This document shows positions 7,031-15,927 of a DNA stretch of 42,828 nucleotides, piece after piece. The translations under genes were made by a program, and so were the position numbers. The stretch is from Crenarchaeota archaeon 13_1_40CM_3_52_17. Lineage in GTDB: Archaea > Thermoproteota > Bathyarchaeia > 40CM-2-53-6. The stretch is taken from positions 1-42,828 of the forward strand of contig MNGN01000045.1 of the NCBI GenBank assembly GCA_001918745.1, in the 5' to 3' direction. Under the pieces are notes generated by a model, which saw only the letters and a list, made by a program, of their open reading frames with translations, did not search any database and was not told the DNA's origin. Position 1 is the first letter of the stretch, and each line of letters starts with the position of its first letter.

Positions 7031-8620
7031 TCATGCGTTGACGACTTGATTTTTCGGGCCCTTCGATGCTTCAGCAGGAAGGCCACAGCTAGGGCAAATC
7101 ATGCTCCCGATGCCTAATTCCGTGCCACAGCTCTGACAAAATCTCATGCCGAGAATCCGGCCGTTGGCCGATCGTTTTCTTAGATGTCTGGTGAACAGTA
7201 CAATGGCAAGCAGTCCTAGTCCGGCGTAGCCCGCGGCGACCGGTATGATGATGGAGCGGAAAATTGTGAGCAAAGAGTTAGGCGATAGCGTCGTCTTGTT
7301 AGTCGACGTGGAGGGACCTTTGCCAGTGCTCGGTGGGCTAGGGCCCGGATTGTTGGTGGGATTAGGGCCTGGACTGGGTGGTGGGGCTGGATTGTTGCTT
7401 ACAACGAGCGTCTCGTTCAGTGTTGTTTGTTGGAGTGCTATCCATTCTTGAGCTTGAGTATCAAGATACTGCCACGACTGGATATCGATTGTTAGATTGT
7501 AGTTTCCGAGCCTAAGATCCGCTGGGAGGTTTATGGTTGCATTGTAATGGGCCGTCGCTGCGCTGAATGAAAACGGCGTCCCTATCGATATGTTGTAACG
7601 CCCGAAACCTGTAAAAATGGTTAGGTTATCGAATCTCACGGTCGCTCCCTGGGGGTCTCCAATGACCATCGTGATGGCCGCTTGATGACCGGGACGTCCT
7701 GTTGCTTGGGGGCCCGCGTCCAAGGTGGGAAAGGTCACGGGCGTCAGGCCCGTCGTCAACTGATGTGCGTTTGCAATCTCGGCAGTACCATTGGAGGCGA
7801 AGTACTGGCTGAGGGAGTTGTCGAGTGAGACTGGGTTGGTCGTGTTGTCCCTGAATACAGATTGCCCCGTATCTGTATTCCACTCGTCCATCCATATCCA
7901 TGCTGATGAGAGAGTTACTCCAGTCTCATTGTATGTGACCGGGAGGCCAGTGCCATAGTATGGCATGCTATGATAATGTTCGGTCATCAGTCCTGTGAAG
8001 AATCCAAGCTCGGAGCTTAGGCTGGACTGAAGGCCAACAAAGGTGCTACCATGCCTAGAGTATGAGCTTGAAGAGACCGCCCCCGTCTGCCAGTCCATGG
8101 CCTGCATTACAACGGACCCCGAGGAGAAACTCAGACTAAGCAATACGCTGTCTCCAGCATTTACGAGTCGGTTGAAGGTCTTCAGTCCTCCTCCGCCGTT
8201 GGCCGGGTCGATGGAAACGCCGGTATTGTCGAAGACTTCGTAGTTCATACTGAAGCCCGGATTAAAGCCGCCGAAGGTATGAGGCCAGTTGTAGGACAGT
8301 CCAACCTGGTACCAGTAGCCTTGATCTGTCAGTCCGTTGACCAGGTACCCGGGTCCCACACCGTTAGGATCTGTAAATGCGACTGCAGTTACGTTGAAGG
8401 CTAGCTTGGAAAAATTCTGGGTGAAAGTGACCCCGACCTGCTCATCGTAAGGATTTGCGGAAGCGAGCGAAGCAAGTGGAAGAGGTTTAGTGGTGGACCT
8501 CGGGAACCCGAGAGGGAAACCAGTAACGGGCTCCTGAGGGTAGTGGTTCAACGATATGATAGGAAGGGCGAGACTGAGGATTAGAGGCAACAGCAGGAGT
8601 CCCCTCAATTTTATGGGCAT
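7031..8620 (-). CDS. Membrane-anchored extracellular protein with cytosolic zinc ribbon (529 aa)
   Basis: ATG 8620 begins a signal peptide (MPIKLRGLLLLPLILSLALP). The frame is open ~100 nt further upstream, but that extra part has no sense as an N-terminus. A ~400-residue extracellular region rich in Asn-glycosylation sites and aromatic residues follows; it includes a concanavalin-like looking stretch (GYWYQVGLSYNW, FSMNYEVFDNTG). Next come a Pro/Ser/Asn linker (PAPPPSPGPNPTNN), one transmembrane helix (~453-476), a basic stop-transfer RHLRKR, and a C-terminal double-CxxC zinc ribbon at Cys495/498/509/512 (FCQSCG, ICPSCG). The topology puts the sensor-like domain outside and the zinc ribbon inside. 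The function is unknown. The zinc ribbon in the cytosol could tether a partner. Confidence 0.8.
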   Translation of the reverse strand: MPIKLRGLLLLPLILSLALPIISLNHYPQEPVTGFPLGFPRSTTKPLPLASLASANPYDEQVGVTFTQNFSKLAFNVTAVAFTDPNGVGPGYLVNGLTDQGYWYQVGLSYNWPHTFGGFNPGFSMNYEVFDNTGVSIDPANGGGGLKTFNRLVNAGDSVLLSLSFSSGSVVMQAMDWQTGAVSSSSYSRHGSTFVGLQSSLSSELGFFTGLMTEHYHSMPYYGTGLPVTYNETGVTLSSAWIWMDEWNTDTGQSVFRDNTTNPVSLDNSLSQYFASNGTAEIANAHQLTTGLTPVTFPTLDAGPQATGRPGHQAAITMVIGDPQGATVRFDNLTIFTGFGRYNISIGTPFSFSAATAHYNATINLPADLRLGNYNLTIDIQSWQYLDTQAQEWIALQQTTLNETLVVSNNPAPPPSPGPNPTNNPGPSPPSTGKGPSTSTNKTTLSPNSLLTIFRSIIIPVAAGYAGLGLLAIVLFTRHLRKRSANGRILGMRFCQSCGTELGIGSMICPSCGLPAEASKGPKNQVVNA

Positions 8621-8809
8621 AGTCTCGTTGATCCAAGCATCATGCTGTTCTCCTGAAACCAGACTGGGCCAAAGGGCTTTGATGGTCGCCTTTCGGAGCA
8701 ATAGACTTTGGGGCAAGGATGCTTCCTTTCCTAATCGTCCAAATGATTGTTCTCCTAGGAATTTGCTTAACTTCCGTCCATCCAGAATCCGACAACGAGC
8801 CTACTGATT

Positions 8810-9364
8810 CTACGAGAGAGTCTCGAGTCCTTTGGATGTCAGCTTGTTTTTTTCCGAGAGATAGCCGTTCGACTTCAGCGCATTCGTCTCCTTTTCAACC
8901 TGTCTCTTGTCCATGGAGAGATGCTTCGCGATGTCCTTTGGCTTTGCGAAACCTTGTTGGTACTTTGTCAAAATCAAGAACTGAGCCCGCGTCATATCAC
9001 CCGGCAGGTTCAAGGGCCCTTGGTTTCCGGTCTGCGTTCCCATGCCCGGCATCATGTTCTGGACCTGACGCATCATCTGCGACGTATCCATGCTCGGACG
9101 CGAGTATGTCGCCGCCTGCGCTGTGCTCAAGACACGCTGTAAGACACTGTAGGTTGCGAACCCGGTTAGCCCAGCTGCTCCCATAGGCAGGGCGGGGCTT
9201 GCCTGTATCCTGAGAAGCGTTCCGAGGGAGCTTTCGTTGCCAAACAAGTTCAGGAGGTTTGGAAGATAGGATCCGAGTGGCGAGTAAGAGCCGGATAGGA
9301 AAAGAAGAGGAAGTGCCCCGCCTACAAGAGAGATAATTACCCGGAAAAACGATCTTATAACCAT
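8810..9364 (-). CDS. Membrane protein with C-terminal winged-helix domain (184 aa)
   Basis: The N-terminus has a hydrophobic helix (VIISLVGGALPLLFLSG) and a second, less marked hydrophobic region around residues 60-80. A Met/Gln-rich linker follows (MMRQVQNMMPGMGTQTG). The last ~65 residues form a MarR-like winged helix: MTRAQFLILTKYQQGFAKPK, then DIAKHLSMDKRQVEKETNAL as the recognition region and LTSKGLETL as the wing end. A DNA-binding domain tied to the membrane suggests a membrane-bound transcription regulator. It lies downstream of, and is divergent from, the 9438 gene, and it is 189 nt upstream of the secreted zinc-ribbon gene on the same strand. A functional link is possible but unproven. 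Confidence 0.75.
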   Translation of the reverse strand: MVIRSFFRVIISLVGGALPLLFLSGSYSPLGSYLPNLLNLFGNESSLGTLLRIQASPALPMGAAGLTGFATYSVLQRVLSTAQAATYSRPSMDTSQMMRQVQNMMPGMGTQTGNQGPLNLPGDMTRAQFLILTKYQQGFAKPKDIAKHLSMDKRQVEKETNALKSNGYLSEKNKLTSKGLETLS

Positions 9365-9400
9365 GATATCCCACGATACAGTCTTCCATTCTATCTCGGG

Positions 9401-9409
9401 GCTTAAAGT
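9401..9409. promoter_or_regulatory. TATA-like element between divergent genes
   Basis: GGCTTAAAG on the plus strand lies ~30-38 nt before the start of the 9438 gene. Read on the minus strand (CTTTAAGCC) it lies ~40 nt before the ATG of the winged-helix gene at 9364. One element may serve both directions. Confidence 0.4.
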
Positions 9410-9437
9410 CTATCTGATTTTAGCGGGGTAGAAACTC

Positions 9438-9941
9438 GTGGTCAAGATGAAACCGTGGCCGATTATCGCTCTGATTCTGGTTGTGGTGGCATCTGTCGGG
9501 GCGGCGGTCCACTATGTGCGTGAAGCGTCAATCATGGGTACGCCCTCTCTCTGCAGAGACCCGAACAACATCAAAAGCCATGTCTACAATCCCGCAAGGC
9601 TACAAACGGTCAAGGACTGCGTCACCGTTTCAGGAATCGTGGACACCGTGATCGCCGAGGACGACGGGGACTACCATGTTTGGTTCCACGTTGATCCGCA
9701 ATATGCGAGTTTGCCCAACAGCGCGAACAACGACTATCGACAAGGCGATTTGCTAGCGGAGATAATCTGCGCGACGACAGTCAATCAGCAGGACGCTGTT
9801 CTAGCATGCGATGGCTATACTAACCAAATTCTTCCAATACCAAAAGCAAACCAGAACATCACTGTGACAGGGCCTTACGTTCTAGACAGCGTCCACGGGT
9901 GGATGGAAGTGCATCCCGTCTACTCCTTGATCGTCTCCTAG
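9438..9941 (+). CDS. Membrane-anchored extracellular protein, OB-fold-like (167 aa)
   Basis: An N-terminal uncleaved anchor or signal peptide (WPIIALILVVVASVGAAVHY) precedes a single ~130-residue extracellular domain. The domain has strands such as CVTVSGIVDTVIAEDDGDYH and GDLLAEIIC, and ends with NITVTGPYVLDSVHGWMEVH PVYSLIV. The pattern 'V.G.V..v..e.DGDyH......' closing with 'HGWmEiHP' is seen in small secreted OB-fold-like proteins of many prokaryotes. There are four cysteines (CRD, DCV, IICA, ACDG), which may form disulfides outside the cell. The start is GTG 9438 or ATG 9447, and I cannot choose firmly between them. The function is unknown. Confidence 0.75.
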   Translation: MVKMKPWPIIALILVVVASVGAAVHYVREASIMGTPSLCRDPNNIKSHVYNPARLQTVKDCVTVSGIVDTVIAEDDGDYHVWFHVDPQYASLPNSANNDYRQGDLLAEIICATTVNQQDAVLACDGYTNQILPIPKANQNITVTGPYVLDSVHGWMEVHPVYSLIVS

Positions 9942-9956
9942 AGACGGACGGGTTTT

Positions 9957-10184
9957 CTAGGAACTCTTGATAGGAGTTCCATGCCGTTCGTCAGGGCAAA
10001 TCCATTCGCCGACACCCATCCGAGAGATTCTTCGATAACACATCCGGCCGTGGGTCACGCATAACATTCTGCCGTTAACGACTTCAGGCAACTCGTGCTC
10101 ATCCCTCTGTGCATCCCCATTCGACCGGCCCAGCCTTTCAGGCCCCCCCAAAGGAGACAAATTCGAAGAGTCTTCTTCAACCAT
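9957..10184 (-). CDS. Small Cys/His-rich protein, possible zinc finger (75 aa)
   Basis: The first ~35 residues are acidic and low in complexity. The C-terminal half (RMLCVTHGRMCYRRISRMGV, then GEWICPDERHGTPI) has three cysteines and two histidines spaced like a small zinc-binding unit. This part looks selected for, whereas the N-terminal part could be non-coding, with the true start at the ATG before LCVTHG. There is no TATA box close upstream and no family that I recognise. The stop lies 16 nt beyond the convergent gene's stop. Confidence 0.5.
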   Translation of the reverse strand: MVEEDSSNLSPLGGPERLGRSNGDAQRDEHELPEVVNGRMLCVTHGRMCYRRISRMGVGEWICPDERHGTPIKSS

Positions 10185-10340
10185 ACCCGAAACGCACGAT
10201 TCTAGAATGCTCGGCTGTCCGTTAAGTATTGCTGCTGGTCAGGAATCTTTCTAGACCAAAAGATAGCTGCTTAGATCATACACAAAGGTTTCCAGCTTCG
10301 GCTTCCAAGAAACCTATCCGAAACTCACCGATATCCCAAT

Positions 10341-10791
10341 ATGGTGCGACGGGGCGAACGGCGAAAACCCTATTCGTTCTAGCCTAGGGGTTCTGGGAAA
10401 AAAATGGACGCTTCTAGTATTGCGCGACGTAGCGTTTCATCGGCTTGTGAAGTTTAGCCAGATCTTGAAGAATAATCAGGGGCTGACCCCTCGAGTTCTA
10501 TCGTTGCGCTTGAAGGATCTGCAAAACGATGGTCTTATCGAAAGGGTCTTGGGTCCCAAGGACCAACGTGTTGTAAATTATCGGCTGACCAAGAAGGGAA
10601 ACGATACCATTCCCATACTCACGGGTTTCATCCAGTATGGAGTTCAGTACCATTCGAACCGCGTCTTCGAAGACGGGGAGCCTCGGGAACTCGCAGATCT
10701 GTATCCTAGGGACCAACCGGAGATGTTGGGACGCCTGCTATCTTATGCTAGAGGGGCGAAATCGACCCCGACCAGTGAACGGCCGAGATAG
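10341..10791 (+). CDS. HxlR-family winged-helix regulator, frameshifted near the N-terminus
   Basis: The main frame reads NPIRSSLGVLGKKWTLLVLR, then DVAFHRLVKFSQILKNN, GLTPRVLSLRLKDLQNDGLI and the wing VVNYRLTKKG. This is a full HxlR winged helix, which typically binds DNA as a dimer. In that frame there is no ATG, GTG or TTG before the first helix; the first is TTG at 10420, which would cut the domain. A different frame starts at ATG 10341 (MVRRGERR) and hits a stop at 10380-10382. Removing one A from the A4 run at 10364-10367 joins them into MVRRGERRNPIRSSLGVLGK, a very natural N-terminus. Either this is a sequencing/assembly error or the gene is broken or recoded. Confidence 0.75.
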
Positions 10792-10966
10792 CCCACCGAC
10801 TGTAGAGGAGTTATCCTACTCTTATCGAACCGCGATCTCAGGCCACATATTGGCTGGGATGCCATCAGTGAAGTCCCCAGCCTTCAGCTTTGTGTCGCCA
10901 AGGAATCCGAATTTCTGCGAAAAATCCCTAGCAAGGTTTTAGTCTACGTCTCCACTAGCCCCGATC

Positions 10967-12021
<1,055 letters not shown>

Positions 12022-12052
12022 ACAGGAAAGGCCTGCTGATCTCGACATCGGG

Positions 12053-12541
12053 CTAGAGTTTCTTCTTCAAGAAATAGCCTCTCGTTTCAAAACCCAACTT
12101 ATCATACAACTCTTTAGCCCCGATCTCGTCGGCTGGCGCCGACAGTGTCACAGTATCAATTCCTCTCTCTCCGAAGACCGCAAATAGGCGATTAAGGAGT
12201 AGCGTAGCGATTCCCCTTCGGCGATACTCTTCCTCGACCGTGAGTATCTCAACGGAACCTACCTTTGTTGCCTTCCATCTTCGCAGAACTTCATCGGGAA
12301 CGTTCCTGGATTCGTGGCCGTAGACGAAACCAACTATTCTCTTGTCGAGCTCTGCTACTAGGAAGAAGTCAGGCTCGGACGAGTGGAGTCCCTGTATATC
12401 TGCTTCTGTCGGGGTGGAGTCCCATGAGGCATATTTTTCAGAGAGCTGAAGAACGGCGACCCCATCATCCTTCTTGTATCGTCTAATGGTTGGTTGCACG
12501 AACGATTCCGAGCATCGTATTCCAGTTGTGTTGAGACTCAC
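12053..12541 (-). CDS. GNAT-family N-acetyltransferase (162 aa)
   Basis: The motif A segment is VEILTVEEEYRRRGIATLLL (R-R-x-G-I-A), with the substrate-side strands FFLVAELDKRIVGFVYGHES before it and the typical ending AKELYDKLGFETRGYFLKKK after it. It resembles RimI-like or other protein/amine acetyltransferases. The frame is open upstream into the DUF3096 gene, but GTG 12541 overlaps that gene's stop as GTGA, which indicates translational coupling. I therefore set the start there. The two genes form a minus-strand operon. Confidence 0.82.
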   Translation of the reverse strand: MSLNTTGIRCSESFVQPTIRRYKKDDGVAVLQLSEKYASWDSTPTEADIQGLHSSEPDFFLVAELDKRIVGFVYGHESRNVPDEVLRRWKATKVGSVEILTVEEEYRRRGIATLLLNRLFAVFGERGIDTVTLSAPADEIGAKELYDKLGFETRGYFLKKKL

Positions 12542-12738
12542 TTGGTCGGGGTAGAACTTTTCGAAGTGTTGCTTGCCTTTACTGCTTCCGCGATTCCCCA
12601 TATGATCAAGCCTATCGCAACTAGGTAGTTCAATAACCAAGGAATCATCAAGAGCAATGCACCTAAGAGTATAGCCAGCAGTGCGGTCCCTAGTCGCGGA
12701 ATCTGCAACGCTTTCTCTATGTCAGAGACTATTCCCAT
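12538..12738 (-). CDS. Small membrane protein, DUF3096-like (66 aa)
   Basis: Residues ~17-50 contain two close hydrophobic helices (LGTALLAILLGALLLMIPWL and LNYLVAIGLIIWGIAEAV). The turn IPWLLNYLVAIGLIIWGI is the signature of the short DUF3096 family. The N-terminus is cytosolic and charged, and the C-terminus is Ser/Thr/Lys-rich. ATG 12738 is well placed. Its stop overlaps the GTG of the GNAT gene by four nucleotides. The function of DUF3096 is unknown. Confidence 0.75.
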   Translation of the reverse strand: MGIVSDIEKALQIPRLGTALLAILLGALLLMIPWLLNYLVAIGLIIWGIAEAVKASNTSKSSTPTK

Positions 12739-13180
12739 TGCTCGTCCTTGCTGCCCTGTGGACGAGGCTCCATAAGAGTTGTGCAGTCTGCTGCCGGAAG
12801 GGCCTTCGCTGTCTCGAGTGGGAAAAAGGAGGACTTGAGGCTTGAATGCTTAAGGGCGGGTAGCGCCAACAACAAAGTCTCCTAGAAGTTGAGATTGTCA
12901 GTGTTAGCGACTTGTGCGTTTCGTAGAGAGCGGCTCCCTGAGGAAAGCTTGGTTAGGATCGAAGCCGCTGGATACTCTGCTACGATCTGTGAAAACTGTC
13001 TTACTCTCTTGATTGTTCACCGTCGATATCATCGTTTGAATCTGGAAAGACTGATCTTGCGGATATCAACAACATAGAGAATCACGGGGGCTGGTCTGCA
13101 AGCCAGGTCTTGGGACTACGATGGAGATCTGGAAAAAAACTTTGAGAAAAGTCGAGGGATGTCGGAGGTGTGATCGTGTG
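12739..13180. other. Intergenic stretch with no supported gene
   Basis: About 440 nt without a convincing coding frame. The only open frame (12889-13077, plus) has a poor start and an implausible composition. A short hairpin, CTGG/CCAG around TCTGCAAG near 13091-13106, does not belong to a tRNA. An A-rich stretch lies at 13132-13150. Confidence 0.5.
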
Positions 13181-13480
13181 TTAGCGTATTCTGCTCATGG
13201 CCGGCTGGAACATTTGTTCTTGGTCTCGCGGTGGAGCTGACGATCTGTATGCTCTGAGCCCATTGTTCCCGTTGTCAAACGCGGGTCTTGCAGCCGTGTT
13301 CACTTTGACCCAGTCAGGAATGATTACGGCTCTGATCAATTCCTGTATCGATATTCCTCGGTCTTCTGCTTCTGTTTGTAGGAGTTCGAAACTTTCATCG
13401 CGAAGGGACAGCATGAATTTTGCCAATTTGACACCTAAAGAGTGGGGAGGTTTGTCTTTGGGCTTCTCGAATATAAACAT
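13181..13480 (-). CDS. Ribbon-helix-helix-like DNA-binding protein (99 aa)
   Basis: The core LAKFMLSLRDESFELLQTEA followed by EDRGISIQELIRAVIIPDWV fits a ribbon-helix-helix fold: a short strand (KFMLSL), a helix A with a Leu pattern, a turn RGIS, and a helix B. RHH proteins dimerise and insert the strand pair into DNA as transcriptional repressors or as archaeal chromatin-like regulators. The C-terminal ~35 residues are Gly/Asn/Arg-rich and probably disordered. ATG 13480 is the only good start. The target genes are unknown; it is divergent from the PAC2 gene. Confidence 0.75.
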   Translation of the reverse strand: MFIFEKPKDKPPHSLGVKLAKFMLSLRDESFELLQTEAEDRGISIQELIRAVIIPDWVKVNTAARPAFDNGNNGLRAYRSSAPPRDQEQMFQPAMSRIR

Positions 13481-13608
13481 TCTACGGAGAGAAAGTAGGG
13501 ATTATTTTCACTCAAATCAGTAAAGAAGCTAGCATGGGAATGTCTATCAGCCCCTATTGGATGCGCCTTCGTCAAGACTGAGCGAGCTTCGAGGGACACG
13601 ACCAGATC

Positions 13609-14352
13609 TTGCGAGAACGAATCGACCTTCATCTCAACGAGACTCCGACTCTGAAGAACCCTGTTCTGATTGCGGGCCTCCCTGACAGCGGAAGAGTTGC
13701 GAAGATCGTTCTCGATCAACTAGTTAAGACACTCAAAGCGACTCCTCTGGGCTATCTCTATTCGGACTATCTCCCGCCTCGGCTGCTCCTAAAGCCCGAC
13801 GGGACATCAGACTTGATGAAGCATGAGATATTCTACTGGATCAACAAAGACTCCGGCCCCGACCTCGTTCTATACACCGGAGACGCGCAACCAATTCTGC
13901 CTGAGGGAGCCTTTCGTCTCTCCGAGGCAGTTGTGAAACTCGCAGAGAAACTCGGAGTCGAAACAGTTGTGACCGTCGGCGCGTTCATCACTGGCAAGAT
14001 CGCTGAACATCCACAAGTCTACGGCGCCGCAAGCGAACTAGTCCTCGTCAAAGAACTCGAAGAGTTAGGCGTGAAAATCATAGACAGCGGTGCGGTCACC
14101 TGGATGAACGGCTTGATCCCTGGGCTCGCAAAAGTCCGGAATCTAAAGGGCCTATTTCTCTCGGGAGAAACATCCGGATTTATGATCGACCCGCGCGCAG
14201 CAATGATCATCCTCCGCGTCCTCGTCAAGAAACTCGGATTGCAAATTGACCTGACGGAACTGGAAGGACAAGCAAAGGAGATTGAAACCGCACTCAAGCA
14301 GGGCGGCGACAAAGAATCCGACCTTTCAGGCAGTTCTGAATATATCGGGTGA
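13609..14352 (+). CDS. PAC2-family protein, proteasome assembly chaperone homologue (247 aa)
   Basis: This is the archaeal PAC2/PbaA-like type. It has PVLIAGLPDSGRVAKIVLDQL, the strand-helix GYLYSDYLPPRLLLKPDGT, DLVLYTGDAQPILPEGAFRL, ETVVTVGAFITGKIAEHPQV, and the C-terminal GLFLSGETSGFMIDPRAAMI. Archaeal homologues of eukaryotic proteasome-assembly chaperones bind proteasome subunits or related ring complexes, although many also occur outside that role. The start is TTG 13609. The last codons overlap the next gene by four nucleotides (GTGA), so PAC2 and the DNA methyltransferase are translationally coupled. Confidence 0.85.
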   Translation: MRERIDLHLNETPTLKNPVLIAGLPDSGRVAKIVLDQLVKTLKATPLGYLYSDYLPPRLLLKPDGTSDLMKHEIFYWINKDSGPDLVLYTGDAQPILPEGAFRLSEAVVKLAEKLGVETVVTVGAFITGKIAEHPQVYGAASELVLVKELEELGVKIIDSGAVTWMNGLIPGLAKVRNLKGLFLSGETSGFMIDPRAAMIILRVLVKKLGLQIDLTELEGQAKEIETALKQGGDKESDLSGSSEYIG

Positions 14353-15227
14353 CCCCAAAGCTGCCTGAGATGACGGTCGATTACCAGGTAATCATGGGTG
14401 ACAGCCGTCGAATGCGAGAATTGGCTGATAATTCTGTTCATCTAGTCGTCACCTCGCCACCCTACCCGATGGTTAGCATCTGGGACGATTTCTTCCGGGA
14501 AGAATCCGCGCAATCCTACAACCAAATGCACGACTACCTTAACAAGACGTGGAACGAGGTGAGAAGAGTCCTAGTTCCCGGCGGAATAGCCTGTATCAAT
14601 ATTGGCGACGCGACACGGACAAGGGACGGAGTATTCCATCTCTATCCAAACCATTCTCGCGTGATAGAGTCTTTCGAGCAACTGGGTCTCATCACTCTCC
14701 CGTACGTTCTATGGAAGAAGCCTACTACGAAGCCCCGTTACAAGGGAAAGGGAGCGTTTCTGGGCTCAGGTTTCCTTCCACCCAACGCGTACGTAACTCT
14801 AGACATGGAGTACATTCTGATCTTTCGAAAGGGAAGTCTGAGGTCTTTCGAGCCCAAGGACCCGAAACGCTACCGCAGCAAATTCACCAAGAAAGAGCGT
14901 GACGAATGGTTCTCACAAGTATGGACCGTCGCAGGGGCAAGACAAACACACGGAGGGTTGGAAAGGCGGGTCGCGGCGTTCCCTGAAGAAATTCCTCGGC
15001 GCCTGATCCGAATGTTCTCCATTGAGGACGATCTAGTTCTTGATCCCTTTCTCGGATCTGGAACTAGTCTCAAGGCAGCGATGGGTCTCAACCGGCGATT
15101 CGTTGGATATGAGAAGCTGGAAGATTTATCGAGTATTATACGAGAGCGGATGGGCCAGGAATCGGAAAGGATTCTCTTTCAGAAACAGTCTGTTGTGGAA
15201 CAAGCTAGTTCCGCATTAACAACTTAG
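14349..15227 (+). CDS. Site-specific DNA methyltransferase, solitary (292 aa)
   Basis: The catalytic motif IV is TSPPYPM (Thr35-Tyr39 region), and the SAM-binding motif I is DPFLGSGTS (232-240). The order IV before I is the beta/N4-cytosine arrangement, and S/T-PP-Y is typical of m4C enzymes, although N6-adenine activity cannot be excluded. The target-recognition region lies between (KPTTKPRYKGKGAFLGSGFL). GTG 14349 overlaps the PAC2 stop; ATG at 14370 is an alternative. No restriction endonuclease lies beside it, so it appears to be an orphan methyltransferase with a regulatory or repair-linked role. Its 3' end overlaps the convergent HAD gene by 23 nt. Confidence 0.88.
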   Translation: MTPKLPEMTVDYQVIMGDSRRMRELADNSVHLVVTSPPYPMVSIWDDFFREESAQSYNQMHDYLNKTWNEVRRVLVPGGIACINIGDATRTRDGVFHLYPNHSRVIESFEQLGLITLPYVLWKKPTTKPRYKGKGAFLGSGFLPPNAYVTLDMEYILIFRKGSLRSFEPKDPKRYRSKFTKKERDEWFSQVWTVAGARQTHGGLERRVAAFPEEIPRRLIRMFSIEDDLVLDPFLGSGTSLKAAMGLNRRFVGYEKLEDLSSIIRERMGQESERILFQKQSVVEQASSALTT

Positions 15228-15921
15228 CAGCATCACTCAACGAGCGTGCGATGTGGTCTGGATGTCCGCCCTGGGGGCCTCTGCGTTTTAAAAGTATCAT
15301 CATCATTCCAACTCCCTTCGCTCCCTCAATGTCGGTGTTTGGATTGTCGCCGATGTAGAGGCAATTTCTCGGCCGTAAGCCTAGTCGTTCTGCAATCAAG
15401 GTGAAGGGTCTCCTGCTCGGTTTCACACTCGGCGTATCCTCCCCTGCGACAACAATCGCTTCTAGAAATTTCAGAAATGGCTGTTGGCGAATTCTTCTCA
15501 TCTTCATTCCCGGAGTACCATCGGAATCGGAGACCATTCCAATCCTAAACCCTGCCTTTCTAAGTCGATGAATCGTCGACATCGTGTCGTTGAAGAGTGG
15601 ACTTGCCGCAGCGTATGTCTTCCAATAGCGGAGAGTTGTCTCGTGGATCCACGGACCTTTCAGCTTAGATAATCTAAGCTGTTTGAGTAGGGTTTCCCAC
15701 CAGACATCCCTGTTGTAGAGGAATTTTCTTCCATGCATTTCCAGATCGATAAGCCGGAGTTTTCGGAACAGATTCGGCTCGGTGTAGAGGATTCCTTCTT
15801 TTCTCAGCCGTTTCTGGAATATGCCAGCGACCACCTGGAGTGCCTGGCGTGCGCCCTTCTTTGACTGGATGAGCGTGTTGTCTAGATCGAATACGACTGC
15901 GAGGATCTTCCTGTCGGCCAG
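15205..15921 (-). CDS. HAD-superfamily hydrolase with apparent CTG start (238 aa)
   Basis: With CTG 15921 as start the protein begins LADRKILAVVFDLDNTLIQS, placing HAD motif I (DLDNT) where it belongs. Motif II is GMVSDSDGTP, motif III lies at TPSVKPSRRPF (Lys), and motif IV is CLYIGDNPNTDIEGAKGVGM. It is therefore a complete class I HAD phosphatase of the phosphoglycolate/pyrophosphatase type. No ATG, GTG or TTG lies in frame between the nitrilase stop (15928-15930) and motif I; the first is GTG 15834, which would delete the nucleophile. The frame is the same as that of the nitrilase, so TGA readthrough is another formal possibility. It is the last gene of the CoaBC operon. Confidence 0.78.
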   Translation of the reverse strand: MADRKILAVVFDLDNTLIQSKKGARQALQVVAGIFQKRLRKEGILYTEPNLFRKLRLIDLEMHGRKFLYNRDVWWETLLKQLRLSKLKGPWIHETTLRYWKTYAAASPLFNDTMSTIHRLRKAGFRIGMVSDSDGTPGMKMRRIRQQPFLKFLEAIVVAGEDTPSVKPSRRPFTLIAERLGLRPRNCLYIGDNPNTDIEGAKGVGMMMILLKRRGPQGGHPDHIARSLSDAAKLLMRN

Positions 15922-15927
15922 TACCTT

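Noticed and set aside
12889-13077. Plus-strand 62-codon frame
   Set aside because: TTG start without a promoter, implausible sequence, no motif.
13088-13110. Hairpin with CTGCAA that resembles a tRNA-Cys anticodon arm
   Set aside because: Stem of four with an eight-base loop; no D-arm, T-arm or acceptor stem around it.
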